Shown here one piece after another: positions 43,264-52,747 of a stretch of 64,000 nt of DNA. This DNA is from SSSZ01 sp035345935 (GTDB lineage: Bacteria > Pseudomonadota > Gammaproteobacteria > Burkholderiales > Rhodocyclaceae), in the NCBI GenBank assembly GCA_035345935.1, contig DAORDK010000002.1:9429-73428 (forward strand), read 5' to 3'. Each line of letters begins with the position of its first letter. Position 1 is the stretch's first letter. Both the position numbers and the translations under genes were made by a program. Below the pieces are notes generated by a model. The model worked only from the letters and a program-made list of their open reading frames with translations. It was not told the origin of the DNA and did no database searches.

Positions 43264-45821
43264 CCCCGCCCGACGTGACGGCCCTCCGGGCTCAGGTCAA
43301 GGAAGACCAGGTCGCTTTGCGCTCTGAGTATGCCGAGCATGGCGATGCGTGCCGCCTCCTTGTTTCCCGCTGTGCCAAGGTCGACGACGTGCTCACCCGG
43401 TTGTGGCGGGAGGTGCGCTTCCCCGCCAGCGCCGCCCTTGCCGCCGTGGGCGGTTATGGCCGCGGCGAACTCTACCCGTCTTCCGACGTCGATCTCCTCA
43501 TACTCCTACCGGCCGAGCCCGATGCAGCACTCCAGGCGCGTCTGGAGACTCTGATCGGCTGTTTCTGGGACATCGGCCTCGAGATCGGCCACAGCGTACG
43601 GACCATCGAAGAATGCCTCGCCGAGGCCGAAAAGGATATTACGGTCCAGACCGCACTCCTCGAATCCAGGCTTCTCGCCGGCAATTCGAAACTGTTTACG
43701 AAATTCGAGCGCGCCCTGCGGGAGCAGCTCGACCCCTTGCATTTTTTCCATGCCAAACGCCTGGAGCAGCAGGAACGCTATCTCCGCTACGCCGAAACCC
43801 CCTACAGCCTTGAGCCCAACTGCAAGGAATCGCCCGGGGGTCTGCGGGATCTCCAGGTGATCTTCTGGATTGCCCAGGCGAGCGGGTACGGGGCGTCCTG
43901 GGGAGATCTCGAGCACTGTGGGTTCCTGACCCGCGAGGAGATGCAGCACGCCGAGAGCTGCATGGATTACCTGCGCCACCTGCGCATCCGCCTGCACCTG
44001 CACCTTGGGCGACGCGAAGACCGTCTGCTTTTCGATTACCAGAACACCCTCGCAGCCCAGTTCGGCTTCGAGGCCACCGGGGCCAAGCGCGCTTCGGAAC
44101 AGCTCATGCAGGGCTACTATCGGAACGCGAAAGCCGTCACGGGGCTCAACACGATCCTCCTGCAAAACATCGGCGCGGCCCTCTATCCCCGTCGGGAAAC
44201 TCCGCCGCAGATCCTGGATGACCACTTCCAGTCGATCGGAGACCTGCTCGATCTGAGGGACGAAACCCTCTTCGAAACGAAGCCCTCGGCCATCTTTGAC
44301 GCCTTCCTGCTGATGCAGGAGTTTTCCGATCTCAAGGGAATGACCGCGCGTACCCTACGCGCCCTCTGGCGGGCCCGGGAGCGGATCACGCCGCAATTCC
44401 GCGCCGATCCATTCAACCGAGCCCTCTTCCTGCGGCTGTTCCAGAGTCCCCGCGGGCTGGTCCATGAATTCCGCCGCCTCAATCAGCTTGACCTGCTGGG
44501 CGCCTACCTGCCGGCCTGGGAACGCATCGTCGGCCAGATGCAGCACGACCTTTTCCACGTCTATACCGTGGATCAGCACATCCTGCAGGTCATGCGCAAC
44601 CTGCGGCGCTTCACCATGGCCGAATTCGCCCACGAATACCCGCTCTGCTCGCGGGTCATCAGCGATTTCGATCGTTCCTGGCTGCTCTACGTCGCCGCGA
44701 TGTTCCACGATATCGCCAAGGGGCGCGGCGGCGACCACTCCGAGCTCGGCATGGCCGATGCCCGCGAATTCTGTGAGAACCATGAGCTTGATCCGGAAGA
44801 TACCGAACTGGTCGTCTGGCTGGTCAAAAACCACCTGATCATGTCCCAGGTGGCCCAGAAGGAAGACCTCACCGACCCCGACGTCATCGGCGCCTTCGCC
44901 GCAACCGTCGGAGACGCCCGCCACCTTTCCGCCCTCTACCTTCTCACCCACGCCGACATCCGCGGGACCAGCCCCAAGGTCTGGAACAACTGGAAAGGCA
45001 AGCTGCTGGCCGATCTGTACTATCAAACCCTGCACCGTCTGGGGCAAGCCGATACCCCTGCCCCCCACGGCATCATTGCCGACCGGCAGGCGGAGGCCAT
45101 GCGGCTGCTCCGTTATTTTGCCCTCTCCGGCACGGTGCACGAACGTCTCTGGAGCCAACTCGACACCGTCTACTTCCTGCGCCACTCGGCGGAGGAAATC
45201 GCTTGGCACACCCGCTCGCTCCATTACCGCATCTACAACGACCAGCCGGTGGTCCGCGCGAAACCCAATTCCGAGGGCGACGGCCTGCAGGTCATGGTCT
45301 ACACGCGAGACCAGCCCGATCTCTTCATCCGCATGGTGGGATTTTTCGCCCGTAACGGCTACAACATCGTCGACGCCAAGATCCACACTACCCGCCATGG
45401 CTACGCCCTCGACAGCTTCGTCGTCCTCGACGTCGTCGAACGGGACAACGACCGCGAGATGGTGACGTACATCGAGCACGAACTGGCCGATCGGCTGATT
45501 CATCAATCCCCTCCGGACACCCCAGCTTCCGGACGGCTCTCCCGCCAGGTCAGGCATTTCCCGATCGAACCCGAGGTCTCGATCCGGCCCGACGAGAAAG
45601 GCGCGCACTACGTCCTCAGTCTGGTCGCCGCCGACCGCCCCGGACTTCTCTATACGGTCGCGACGACCTTGGCCGAGTTTGGAGCCAATCTGCACACCGC
45701 CAAGATCGCCACCCTCGGAGAGCGGGTCGAGGACGTCTTCCTGTTGAGCGGCGGCGATTTGCGCAGCAGCGCAAGCCGCATCCAGTTGGAAACCGAACTG
45801 ATGGAACGACTGAAGGTCTGA
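43260..45821 (+). CDS. glnD: Bifunctional [protein-PII] uridylyltransferase/uridylyl-removing enzyme
   Basis: Senses glutamine and modifies PII, the central nitrogen regulator. The 853 residues have an N-terminal nucleotidyltransferase (GGYGRGELYPSSDVD at 64-78), a PII-uridylyl-removing HD domain (AAMFHDIAKGRGGDHSELG), and two C-terminal ACT domains (MVGFFARNGYNIVDAKIHTT; ADRPGLLYTVATTLAEFGA). The start ATG at 43260 overlaps the map stop; an alternative frame from 43173 lies within map. Confidence 0.97.
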   Translation: MTPPDVTALRAQVKEDQVALRSEYAEHGDACRLLVSRCAKVDDVLTRLWREVRFPASAALAAVGGYGRGELYPSSDVDLLILLPAEPDAALQARLETLIGCFWDIGLEIGHSVRTIEECLAEAEKDITVQTALLESRLLAGNSKLFTKFERALREQLDPLHFFHAKRLEQQERYLRYAETPYSLEPNCKESPGGLRDLQVIFWIAQASGYGASWGDLEHCGFLTREEMQHAESCMDYLRHLRIRLHLHLGRREDRLLFDYQNTLAAQFGFEATGAKRASEQLMQGYYRNAKAVTGLNTILLQNIGAALYPRRETPPQILDDHFQSIGDLLDLRDETLFETKPSAIFDAFLLMQEFSDLKGMTARTLRALWRARERITPQFRADPFNRALFLRLFQSPRGLVHEFRRLNQLDLLGAYLPAWERIVGQMQHDLFHVYTVDQHILQVMRNLRRFTMAEFAHEYPLCSRVISDFDRSWLLYVAAMFHDIAKGRGGDHSELGMADAREFCENHELDPEDTELVVWLVKNHLIMSQVAQKEDLTDPDVIGAFAATVGDARHLSALYLLTHADIRGTSPKVWNNWKGKLLADLYYQTLHRLGQADTPAPHGIIADRQAEAMRLLRYFALSGTVHERLWSQLDTVYFLRHSAEEIAWHTRSLHYRIYNDQPVVRAKPNSEGDGLQVMVYTRDQPDLFIRMVGFFARNGYNIVDAKIHTTRHGYALDSFVVLDVVERDNDREMVTYIEHELADRLIHQSPPDTPASGRLSRQVRHFPIEPEVSIRPDEKGAHYVLSLVAADRPGLLYTVATTLAEFGANLHTAKIATLGERVEDVFLLSGGDLRSSASRIQLETELMERLKV

Positions 45822-45866
45822 ATTGGGGGATTCGGGTGTCATCTGACTTCCCCGGCCGCCCGTTGA

Positions 45867-45881
45867 CCGGGCATCGCCCGG
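45867..45881. terminator. Hairpin after glnD
   Basis: CCGGGC-ATC-GCCCGG forms a six-bp stem with a three-base loop 45 bases after the glnD stop. There is no T-run, so it may be a Rho-dependent end or RNA stabiliser. Confidence 0.35.
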
Positions 45882-45921
45882 ACTCTCGCCCTGGCCCCGC
45901 ACCGTCTTCCCGGGAGCTGCC

Positions 45922-46530
45922 ATGACCTTTGCCCCCCTCTTCATCCTCGCCGCCGCCGCCCTTGCCGTCCCGACTGCCCATGCGGATGCCTACAAGTGCC
46001 GCACGGCCGACGGAAGCACCGTCATTTCCAGCGATCCGTGCCCGAGCGGGAGTCGCACCGAAAGCGTCGCTCCGGCCGAAAAGATCACCCCGGAACAGAA
46101 AGCCGAGGCGGAGAGACAACTCGCCCGCGACCGCGAAGCGCTCGCCGAGAGGGAAAGAGCGCGGGCTTTGGAAGAGCGGCGCGATCAGGACAGCCAGCGC
46201 AGAATCGCCGAGGAAGAATCGGCCAGGCGCACGGCCTGCCTCGACAATGCCCAGCGCGAGCCGGATCCGGTTCAGCGTGCCAATCTCATCGCCGCGTGCC
46301 AGGGTGTCGCGCCGTCGCCCCCCGCCGTCATCCAGCAGCCGGTCTATGTGCCGGTAGTTCCCATCCGTCCCCAGAAGCCGCGGGATGAGCCCTGTCCTGG
46401 GGGCAACTGCAGCCCGCCGCCGGTTGTTCCCCCGCCGCCCCAAAATCCGACCGGGGCGCCCTACGCTCCCAGCCAGGAAAAACCACGCAAGAATTGCCAG
46501 CTCGTGGGCGGCATCATGCGCTGCGAGTGA
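45922..46530 (+). CDS. DUF4124 periplasmic protein with a Pro-rich tail
   Basis: A 202-residue exported protein. The signal peptide ends at about AHA (residues 1-21); the mature part begins DAYKCRTADGSTVISSDPCPSG, the DUF4124 motif with a Cys pair. A charged, probably helical region (EKAEAERQLARDREALAERERAR) follows, then a Pro-rich segment (about 125-185) and a C-terminal CQLVGGIMRCE Cys pair. It follows glnD by 100 bases. Function is unknown; the helix-to-Pro-rich layout suggests a structural or binding role in the envelope. Confidence 0.85.
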   Translation: MTFAPLFILAAAALAVPTAHADAYKCRTADGSTVISSDPCPSGSRTESVAPAEKITPEQKAEAERQLARDREALAERERARALEERRDQDSQRRIAEEESARRTACLDNAQREPDPVQRANLIAACQGVAPSPPAVIQQPVYVPVVPIRPQKPRDEPCPGGNCSPPPVVPPPPQNPTGAPYAPSQEKPRKNCQLVGGIMRCE

Positions 46531-46563
46531 TCCGGTCTTCGCACGGAACGGCAGAGCAGCCGG

Positions 46564-47334
46564 TCACACCGACATGCCTAGGGGCCGTACCGCTCCCTGG
46601 CTGCCCACCAGTCTTTCGATGATGGAACGCACCCGTCCCATGGCATCCTGAAGGACATGCTCGAGGCTTTCGAAATGGATGCCGTGCGCGCTGCTCCCGC
46701 GACCCGCCGCATGGTTGGCCACCACGTTGATCGCCGCGTAGGGCAATCCGATTTCCCGGGCCAGGATCGCTTCCGGCATCCCGGTCATCCCCACCACGTG
46801 AGCTCCGTCACGCTCCAGCCGATCGATCTCGGCGGCGGTTTCGAGACGGGGCCCCTGGGTGGCTGCGTAAACCGCTCCATCCTTGATCTCCACACCCACC
46901 ATCGCGGCCGCATGCGCGATCCGGTCCCGCAGGTCGGCGTCGTAGGGGTCGGTAAAATCCACGTGGGTCACCGGCGTCCCCCCGCCGTCGAAGAAGGTTG
47001 CCTTGCGACCCCAGGTGTAGTCGATGATCTGATGGGGCACCACGATGTCCCCCGGCGACAGGTCGCCGCGTATCCCGCCGACCGAAGCCACCGAGATGAT
47101 CCCGCTGGCGCCGTTCTCGCGCAGGGCCCAGATGTTGGCCCGGTAATTGACCATGTGGGGAGGAATGGTGTGGCCATAACCGTGCCGAGGGAGAAAGAGG
47201 GCAGGCATGCCGCCGATCTGGCCGACCACAATCGCGCCCGAGGGCTCGCCGTAAGGGGTACGCACCACTTCCCGATGGGACACGTCCAGGTTGGAGAGCG
47301 TGGTCAGGCCACTGCCGCCGATGATCGCCAGCAT
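46564..47334 (-). CDS. S-methyl-5'-thioinosine / methylthioadenosine phosphorylase family enzyme
   Basis: A 256-residue trimeric-type purine nucleoside phosphorylase of the MTAP family. It begins MLAIIGGSGL; IPPHMVNYRANIWALRENG, YAATQGPRLETAAEI and the GMTGMPEAILAREIGL segment are typical. The position of the base-recognising Asp pair in MTA phosphorylases (TDYD) reads ANHA here (residues 206-209), replacing both acids with Asn and Ala. This suggests preference for 6-oxopurines, as in methylthioinosine phosphorylase (MTIP); this is inference. The neighbouring hpt would recycle the hypoxanthine product. Confidence 0.85.
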   Translation of the reverse strand: MLAIIGGSGLTTLSNLDVSHREVVRTPYGEPSGAIVVGQIGGMPALFLPRHGYGHTIPPHMVNYRANIWALRENGASGIISVASVGGIRGDLSPGDIVVPHQIIDYTWGRKATFFDGGGTPVTHVDFTDPYDADLRDRIAHAAAMVGVEIKDGAVYAATQGPRLETAAEIDRLERDGAHVVGMTGMPEAILAREIGLPYAAINVVANHAAGRGSSAHGIHFESLEHVLQDAMGRVRSIIERLVGSQGAVRPLGMSV

Positions 47335-47347
47335 CTTGCTTCCTTTC

Positions 47348-48052
47348 TCAATCCTTGCGCAGCGCGAGCAGCGAAGCCAGCGTCGGTACCACGCTTTTCA
47401 ACGACGGGTGGGAGCGACGAATCTGGGCCAGATCGACCACGTTTCCCTCGAGTTTGCGATAGAGCGCATTGTCCTTCACCGCACCGAAGGGCAATTCCGA
47501 CAATGTCTTGCCCAGGTGGTAGCGAACCAGGGTATCGCGGCCGATATCCTTGGCTTGCCAGGGGATGGCGGTACGATCGACGAGATGCAAGGCACGCACG
47601 CTGGCCAGTGAGCCCGCCAGTTCCGCAACGGCCCGATGTATCCTCTCCCGGTAAGCGGCCACGGCCTGACCCGCATCGCTGGGGAGCGCGCCGGTAGTCT
47701 CCGCCGGAGCCCCCATCAGCCAACAGACCACCGTCTCCGGACGAAACGCTTGCATGGCGGCCAAGGTGTCGGCGTCCGGCGCTGCGACGTCGGCGACCCG
47801 AAATTCGACCGAGGCCTGGCCGCCAAGTTTCTTGCGGGCGCTCTCGACGCATTCCGCCAGGGAATCGATGGCCAAAACGGTCAACCCTCTTGCGGCGAGA
47901 GCCAGAGTGCCGAACCCCACACCGCAGCCAATCTCCAGGATCCGCGTCCCGGGCACCAGGGAAGCCATCCAGTCGTAGTCTCCTCGCCGGAAATAGCCCT
48001 CGCCTTCACTTTCCCAGTAGGCGAGAAAATCGCCGACGGTCGCCCCGCTCAT
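47348..48052 (-). CDS. Class I SAM-dependent methyltransferase
   Basis: A 234-residue Rossmann-fold methyltransferase. Motif I is RILEIGCGVGFGTLALAARG; IDSLAECVESARKKLGG marks the second strand-helix. The target is not recognised. The start at 48052 (MSGATVGDF) is chosen because it directly precedes the fold. It lies between hpt and the phosphorylase, within one transcriptional unit by spacing. Confidence 0.75.
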   Translation of the reverse strand: MSGATVGDFLAYWESEGEGYFRRGDYDWMASLVPGTRILEIGCGVGFGTLALAARGLTVLAIDSLAECVESARKKLGGQASVEFRVADVAAPDADTLAAMQAFRPETVVCWLMGAPAETTGALPSDAGQAVAAYRERIHRAVAELAGSLASVRALHLVDRTAIPWQAKDIGRDTLVRYHLGKTLSELPFGAVKDNALYRKLEGNVVDLAQIRRSHPSLKSVVPTLASLLALRKD

Positions 48053-48056
48053 GGCT

Positions 48057-48602
48057 TCATTCCTCCCGGGCCGCGTAAATCGCCGGAAGATGCCGCCAGG
48101 CACCGCGAACGTCCATGCCGAAGCCGAATACAAAGCGATTGGGGACCGGCAGCCCGACAAAATCGGCATGAACGGGCTTGTCGAGACCGTTCTGCTTATC
48201 CACAAAGACGGCGGCCATGACTTCGGCCGCCCCAAGCCGGCGCAGGCTGTCCTTGACGGCCGCCAGCGTGATCCCCTCATCCAGGATGTCGTCGACCACC
48301 AGCACCGTACGCCCCTTGACCGAAGTCCAGGGAGCCGACCGCCAGGAGAGCTTGCCGCCCTGGGTATCCGGACCGTAACGCGTGACATGCATGTAGTCGA
48401 AATCAAGCGGGAAATCGAGTTGGGGAAGCAGTTGCCCGGCAAACATCATGCCGCCGGTCATGACGCAGAGAATCAGCGGATATCGGTCGGCCAGGGCGGC
48501 GTGAATTTCCCCGGCCACCCGCGTCACGGCTTCCTGGACCTGGGCCGGACCATAGACCAATTCGGCACTGGCGAGGATTTTCTTGGCTTCTTCGAGTTCC
48601 AT
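48057..48602 (-). CDS. hpt: Hypoxanthine-guanine phosphoribosyltransferase
   Basis: Salvages hypoxanthine and guanine with PRPP. The 181 residues contain the PRPP-binding motif VLVVDDILDEGITLAAVKD and LILCVMTGGMMFAGQLLP, and VFGFGMDVRGAWRHLP near the end. The start at 48602 overlaps the galU stop. The longer frame upstream is not needed. Confidence 0.92.
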   Translation of the reverse strand: MELEEAKKILASAELVYGPAQVQEAVTRVAGEIHAALADRYPLILCVMTGGMMFAGQLLPQLDFPLDFDYMHVTRYGPDTQGGKLSWRSAPWTSVKGRTVLVVDDILDEGITLAAVKDSLRRLGAAEVMAAVFVDKQNGLDKPVHADFVGLPVPNRFVFGFGMDVRGAWRHLPAIYAAREE

Positions 48603-49474
48603 CAGTCGAAATCCTTTTGATTCAGGTATTGGGTAAAGGCCTCGCCCACGTCCGGGTGGCGCCGGCCGAAGACCACCGTTGCCCGGAGATAGCCCAATTT
48701 GGATCCGCAATCGTAGCGAGTTCCTTCATAGCGATAAGCGAGGACCTGTTCCTCCGCCAGGAGCTGCGCTATGCCATCGGTCAACTGGATCTCCCCCCCC
48801 GACCCCTTGCCGATGCGTTCCAGGTGATGAAATATCCGCGGCGTCAGGATATAGCGGCCGACCACACCCAGGGTTGAGGGCGCCGCTTCCGGAGCGGGTT
48901 TCTCGACAATGGCCTCGATTCTTTCCAGGCGTTCCGCCACCGGCATGCTTTTCACGATCCCGTAGCTTCGGGTTTCCTGCGGAGGAACGTCCTGAACGCC
49001 GATCACCGAGCAGCGATAATAGTCGTAGGTATCCGCCATTTGCTTCATCACCGCGGGCGTTCCGTCGAGAAGATCGTCGGCCAGGATCACCCCGAAGGGC
49101 TCGTCGCCGATGACCGGCCGGGCGCAAAGAACGGCATGGCCGAGTCCCAGGGGTTCCGCCTGGCGTATATAGATGCAATTGATCTCGCGCGGGATCATGC
49201 TCCGGACAAATTCGAGCAGTTCGGGTCTGCCGCGGGTTTCGAGTTCATTTTCGAGTTCGTAGGCCTTGTCGAAGTGGTCCTCGATGGCGCGCTTGGAACG
49301 TCCCGTCACAAAGACCATGTCGGTGATGCCGGCCGCCACCGCCTCCTCGACGGCATACTGGATCAGCGGCTTATCGACGATGGGCAGCATTTCCTTGGGG
49401 CTGGCCTTGGTGGCCGGCAGAAACCGGGTACCCAATCCGGCCACCGGGAAAACCGCTTTTCTAACGTTTTTCAT
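48602..49474 (-). CDS. galU: UTP-glucose-1-phosphate uridylyltransferase
   Basis: Makes UDP-glucose for envelope polysaccharides. The 290 residues have KAVFPVAGLGTRFLPATKAS with the nucleotide-binding loop, KEMLPIVDKPLIQYAVEEA, and YGIVKSMPV. The start at 49474 (MKNVRKAVF) was chosen over an in-frame TTG at 49480, which lacks a binding site. Confidence 0.96.
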   Translation of the reverse strand: MKNVRKAVFPVAGLGTRFLPATKASPKEMLPIVDKPLIQYAVEEAVAAGITDMVFVTGRSKRAIEDHFDKAYELENELETRGRPELLEFVRSMIPREINCIYIRQAEPLGLGHAVLCARPVIGDEPFGVILADDLLDGTPAVMKQMADTYDYYRCSVIGVQDVPPQETRSYGIVKSMPVAERLERIEAIVEKPAPEAAPSTLGVVGRYILTPRIFHHLERIGKGSGGEIQLTDGIAQLLAEEQVLAYRYEGTRYDCGSKLGYLRATVVFGRRHPDVGEAFTQYLNQKDFD

Positions 49475-49511
49475 GAACAAAATTATTCAACAATATGATT
49501 TTTCGTAATTT

Positions 49512-49540
49512 ATTATATAGTTTCATTCGGCCGCTGGAAA
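49512..49540 (-). promoter_or_regulatory. Candidate galU promoter within the end of ligA
   Basis: TATAAT at 49512-49517 and TTTCCA at 49535-49540 on the minus strand are 17 bases apart, just before galU. The region between ligA and galU is strongly AT-rich against the GC-rich background. Confidence 0.5.
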
Positions 49541-51592
49541 CGACTCCCGGGCGAGCAAGGCCAGCAATTCTGCCTCATCGATCACCGTTATGCCCAATTC
49601 CTTGGCCTTCTCCAGTTTGGACCCCGCTTCGTCGCCAGCGACCACATAGTCGGTTTTTTTCGAAACCGATCCCGAAACCCGACCTCCTGCTGCCTCGATG
49701 CGCTCCTTCGCTTCATCACGTTTGAGGGTAGGCAGGGTTCCGGTCAGCACCAAGGTCTTCCCGAGGAGCATCCGTGGTCCCTCGGTCCGCATCTCGTGCT
49801 CGGGCCACTCCACTCCTGCCGCCCGGAGTCGCGCGATCACCTCCCGATTGTGCGCTTCGGCAAAGAAGGCTGCGATGCTGGCCGCCACCACCGGACCGAC
49901 GTCGGATACTTCCTCAAGGCGCTCCGTCCCGGCCGCCATCAGCGCCTCGAGGGTGCCGAAATGACGGGCGAGATCCCGGGCGGTAGCCTCGCCTACATTG
50001 CGGATGCCAAGGCCGAAGACGAAACGGGCCAGACTGGTCTTGCGGCTGCAGGAGATGGCGTCGAAGAGATTGCGGGCCGATTTTTCCCCCATCCGGTCAA
50101 GGCCCGCCAAGACCTCCACGGTCAGCCCGAAGAGGTCCGCCGGAGAATGGACGAGTCCCTGATCGACCAGTTGATCGACGATCTTGTCCCCCAGTCCCTC
50201 GATGTCCAGGGCCCGGCGCGCGGCAAAATGCAGCAAGGCCTGCTTGCGCTGGGCGGGGCAGTACAGTCCGCCGGTGCACCGGGCAATGGCCTCGTCTGCC
50301 GCCCGCTCTATGGTCGAACCGCATTCCGGGCAACGTGGATGTTCCCGCAGGAGTTCCCAGGCCGGATGACGGGGCGTCACCAGATCGGCCATCGGTCGTC
50401 TTTCCGGAACCACGGCGACGACTTCGGGAATCACGTCGCCGGCCCGACGCACGACCACCGTATCGCCAACCCGGACATCCTTACGGCGGACTTCGTCCTC
50501 GTTGTGGAGGGTCGCATTGGTGACCGTGACGCCGCCGACGAAGACGGGTTTTAGCCTCGCCACAGGAGTGATCGCCCCGGTCCTGCCCACTTGAACGTCG
50601 ATGGCCAACACTTCAGTGGTCGCTTCCTCAGCCGGGAACTTATGGGCAATCGCGAAGCGCGGCGCCCGGGACACGAATCCCAGGCGGTCCTGGGCCGACA
50701 GCCGATTGACCTTGTAGACCACTCCGTCGATGTCGTAGGGCAATTGCTTGCGCTTTTCCCCCATTGCGGAGAAATAATCGAGCAATCCGTCGACTCCCCT
50801 GACCACGCGGCGCTCGGCCGCCACCGGAAATCCCCATCCGGCCAGCAGGTCGACGACTTGCCCATGGGTTTCCGCCGGCAGCCGGTCGCTTCCCGCACCG
50901 ACACCGTAGGCGAAAAACGACAAGGGACGGGCTGCCGTGATGCGCGAGTCGAGCTGGCGCAGCCCTCCCGCCGCCGCATTGCGCGGATTGATGAATTCCT
51001 TCTCGCCACGCTCCCGTTGGCGGGCATTGAGTTTTTCGAAGGCCGCCCGGAAGAGCAGCACTTCGCCGCGGACCTCGATCAGCGCCGGCCAACCGTCCCC
51101 AGCCAGTCTCAGGGGAAGAGTGCGTATGGTCCGCAGATTGGCCGTCACCTCTTCGCCGGTGGTGCCGTCTCCCCGGGTCGCGCCGCGGGTGAAGAGGCCG
51201 TTTTCGTATATCAAGCTGATCGCCAGTCCGTCGAATTTTGGTTCCACCGCATATTCGACTTCCCCGGAAGTTTCCAGCCCATCCCTCACCCGCTGATCGA
51301 AGGCCGCCACTTCGGCGGCGGTGAAGGCGTTATTGAGGGACAACATCGGCACCAGGTGCGCGAGCGCCGGAAATTCCTTGAGGGGCGGCGCCCCGACCCG
51401 CAGAGTGGGCGAATCCGGCCTCGCAAGCTCGGGATGCGCGATTTCCAATTGCTGCAACTCCCGGAAGAGGCGGTCGTACTCCGCATCCGGGATGGTCGGC
51501 GCGTCGAGGACGTAGTAGGCGTGGTTGTGGCGCTCGATTTCCTTTTGCAACCAGGCCATCCGCTCGGCCGGATGAAGCGACTCCACCGCCAC
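49523..51592 (-). CDS. ligA: NAD-dependent DNA ligase
   Basis: Seals nicks in replication and repair. The 689 residues have the adenylation Lys119 in YAVEPKFDGLAISLIYENG, the GATRGDGTTGEEVTANLRTI motif, a four-Cys zinc finger (CPECG...RCTGGLYCPAQ), helix-hairpin-helix repeats, and a C-terminal BRCT domain starting KTLVLTGTLPTL. It directly follows zipA, with no space between. Confidence 0.98.
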   Translation of the reverse strand: MAVESLHPAERMAWLQKEIERHNHAYYVLDAPTIPDAEYDRLFRELQQLEIAHPELARPDSPTLRVGAPPLKEFPALAHLVPMLSLNNAFTAAEVAAFDQRVRDGLETSGEVEYAVEPKFDGLAISLIYENGLFTRGATRGDGTTGEEVTANLRTIRTLPLRLAGDGWPALIEVRGEVLLFRAAFEKLNARQRERGEKEFINPRNAAAGGLRQLDSRITAARPLSFFAYGVGAGSDRLPAETHGQVVDLLAGWGFPVAAERRVVRGVDGLLDYFSAMGEKRKQLPYDIDGVVYKVNRLSAQDRLGFVSRAPRFAIAHKFPAEEATTEVLAIDVQVGRTGAITPVARLKPVFVGGVTVTNATLHNEDEVRRKDVRVGDTVVVRRAGDVIPEVVAVVPERRPMADLVTPRHPAWELLREHPRCPECGSTIERAADEAIARCTGGLYCPAQRKQALLHFAARRALDIEGLGDKIVDQLVDQGLVHSPADLFGLTVEVLAGLDRMGEKSARNLFDAISCSRKTSLARFVFGLGIRNVGEATARDLARHFGTLEALMAAGTERLEEVSDVGPVVAASIAAFFAEAHNREVIARLRAAGVEWPEHEMRTEGPRMLLGKTLVLTGTLPTLKRDEAKERIEAAGGRVSGSVSKKTDYVVAGDEAGSKLEKAKELGITVIDEAELLALLARESFPAAE

Positions 51593-52747
51593 TTAGGCGA
51601 ACAACCTCAGAGCCTGGGGGGAACCCGCCGGCAGGCCGTAGGCGGCCATGGTCGCCTGGGGCTTCATGACGAACTCCCGGCGGATGTGGTCGAGCTGGGC
51701 ATCGCTCAAGGGCTGCCGGTTGTCGTCCACCAGGACGCCTTGCAAGGTATCCGCGAAACGGCGGGCGAGCTCGACCATCTGATAAAAGACCCGCTCGCCA
51801 TGATCCACCCGCGGGACGTCGAGGACGAAGGTCAGCCCGTGGGTGGTCAAGGTCTTGACCGATTCGGGCGAGAAGATCGTGCTCTCGAAATTCTGCAGTC
51901 GGAATTGAACCCGGCCGTCATCGTCGTAGCGGGTGAAGAGGCCGTCCTCCCCCAGCATCATGCCCGCTGCCTCGGCTAGCGCGCGTATCTTGGTTCCGGG
52001 AAAGGCGACGCCCTGGCTCACCAGGTTGACGCCGATTTCCAGATCCACTTCGGCGCAGAAGCGGTCGAGGGTGAGGGCTTGGTCGAGGACACGGCTGGGC
52101 GGCATATCGGCGACTGCCATCAGTTCGTCGGCGAGGGCCTGCATGGCCCCGGCGAATACCGCGAGATCGCCATCGGCCAAGGGGCCGCGACGATCGACGA
52201 GCTGCAGTCCGATGCGCAAACGCCGGTAGGGCTGGGGGCTATCGGGCACGATGCGCTCCCATTCGCGGGTGCGATCGTTGAATCCCACCCAGTGGACGGC
52301 CTTGGCGATTCGTTCCAGGGCAGCACTCTGGGACTGGACGATCTGATGGCCGGGAACCGCCTCGACCAGTTCCAGGGTCACGATGAATTCGATCCGCGGG
52401 TCTAGCAGGGCGGCGGGGACTTCGCCGGCCGGAACCTCGGCGACGTCGTCGGCGTCCTCCAGCGGTTCGATCCGGATTTTCGTCGCTTCGCCGTCCATCG
52501 GAACATCCACGGCAATCGCCCCCGCCATCCCCTCGCCCAGGCTGGGCTCGAAACGCTCTCCCGGCGCCCGGCTCGCCCCCTCCGGCGCGGCGGGCGCTTC
52601 TCCGTCGAGGAGCACATCCGCATGCCGCGACTTCATCACCTTCTCCGCCAACCGGCGGGCTTTCCTGTCCTGCCAGACGTTGTAGGCGAAGACGCCGGCC
52701 ACCGCCGCCGTCCCCAATCCGATCAGACCCATCTGAAGCTCGGTCAT
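51593..52747 (-). CDS. zipA: Cell division protein ZipA-like
   Basis: A 384-residue protein with an N-terminal transmembrane helix (about 5-24, LIGLGTAAVAGVFAYNVW), a linker rich in Ala, Pro and acidic residues, and a C-terminal ZipA FtsZ-binding domain (about 240-375, including VSQGVAFPGTKIRALAEAAG). It tethers FtsZ to the inner membrane. The start overlaps the smc stop by one base, and ligA follows; smc-zipA-ligA is a conserved set. Confidence 0.9.
   Translation of the reverse strand: MTELQMGLIGLGTAAVAGVFAYNVWQDRKARRLAEKVMKSRHADVLLDGEAPAAPEGASRAPGERFEPSLGEGMAGAIAVDVPMDGEATKIRIEPLEDADDVAEVPAGEVPAALLDPRIEFIVTLELVEAVPGHQIVQSQSAALERIAKAVHWVGFNDRTREWERIVPDSPQPYRRLRIGLQLVDRRGPLADGDLAVFAGAMQALADELMAVADMPPSRVLDQALTLDRFCAEVDLEIGVNLVSQGVAFPGTKIRALAEAAGMMLGEDGLFTRYDDDGRVQFRLQNFESTIFSPESVKTLTTHGLTFVLDVPRVDHGERVFYQMVELARRFADTLQGVLVDDNRQPLSDAQLDHIRREFVMKPQATMAAYGLPAGSPQALRLFA

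Noticed and set aside
44355..45944. 529-codon open frame opposite glnD
   Set aside because: Shadow of the glnD coding strand, with no family match.
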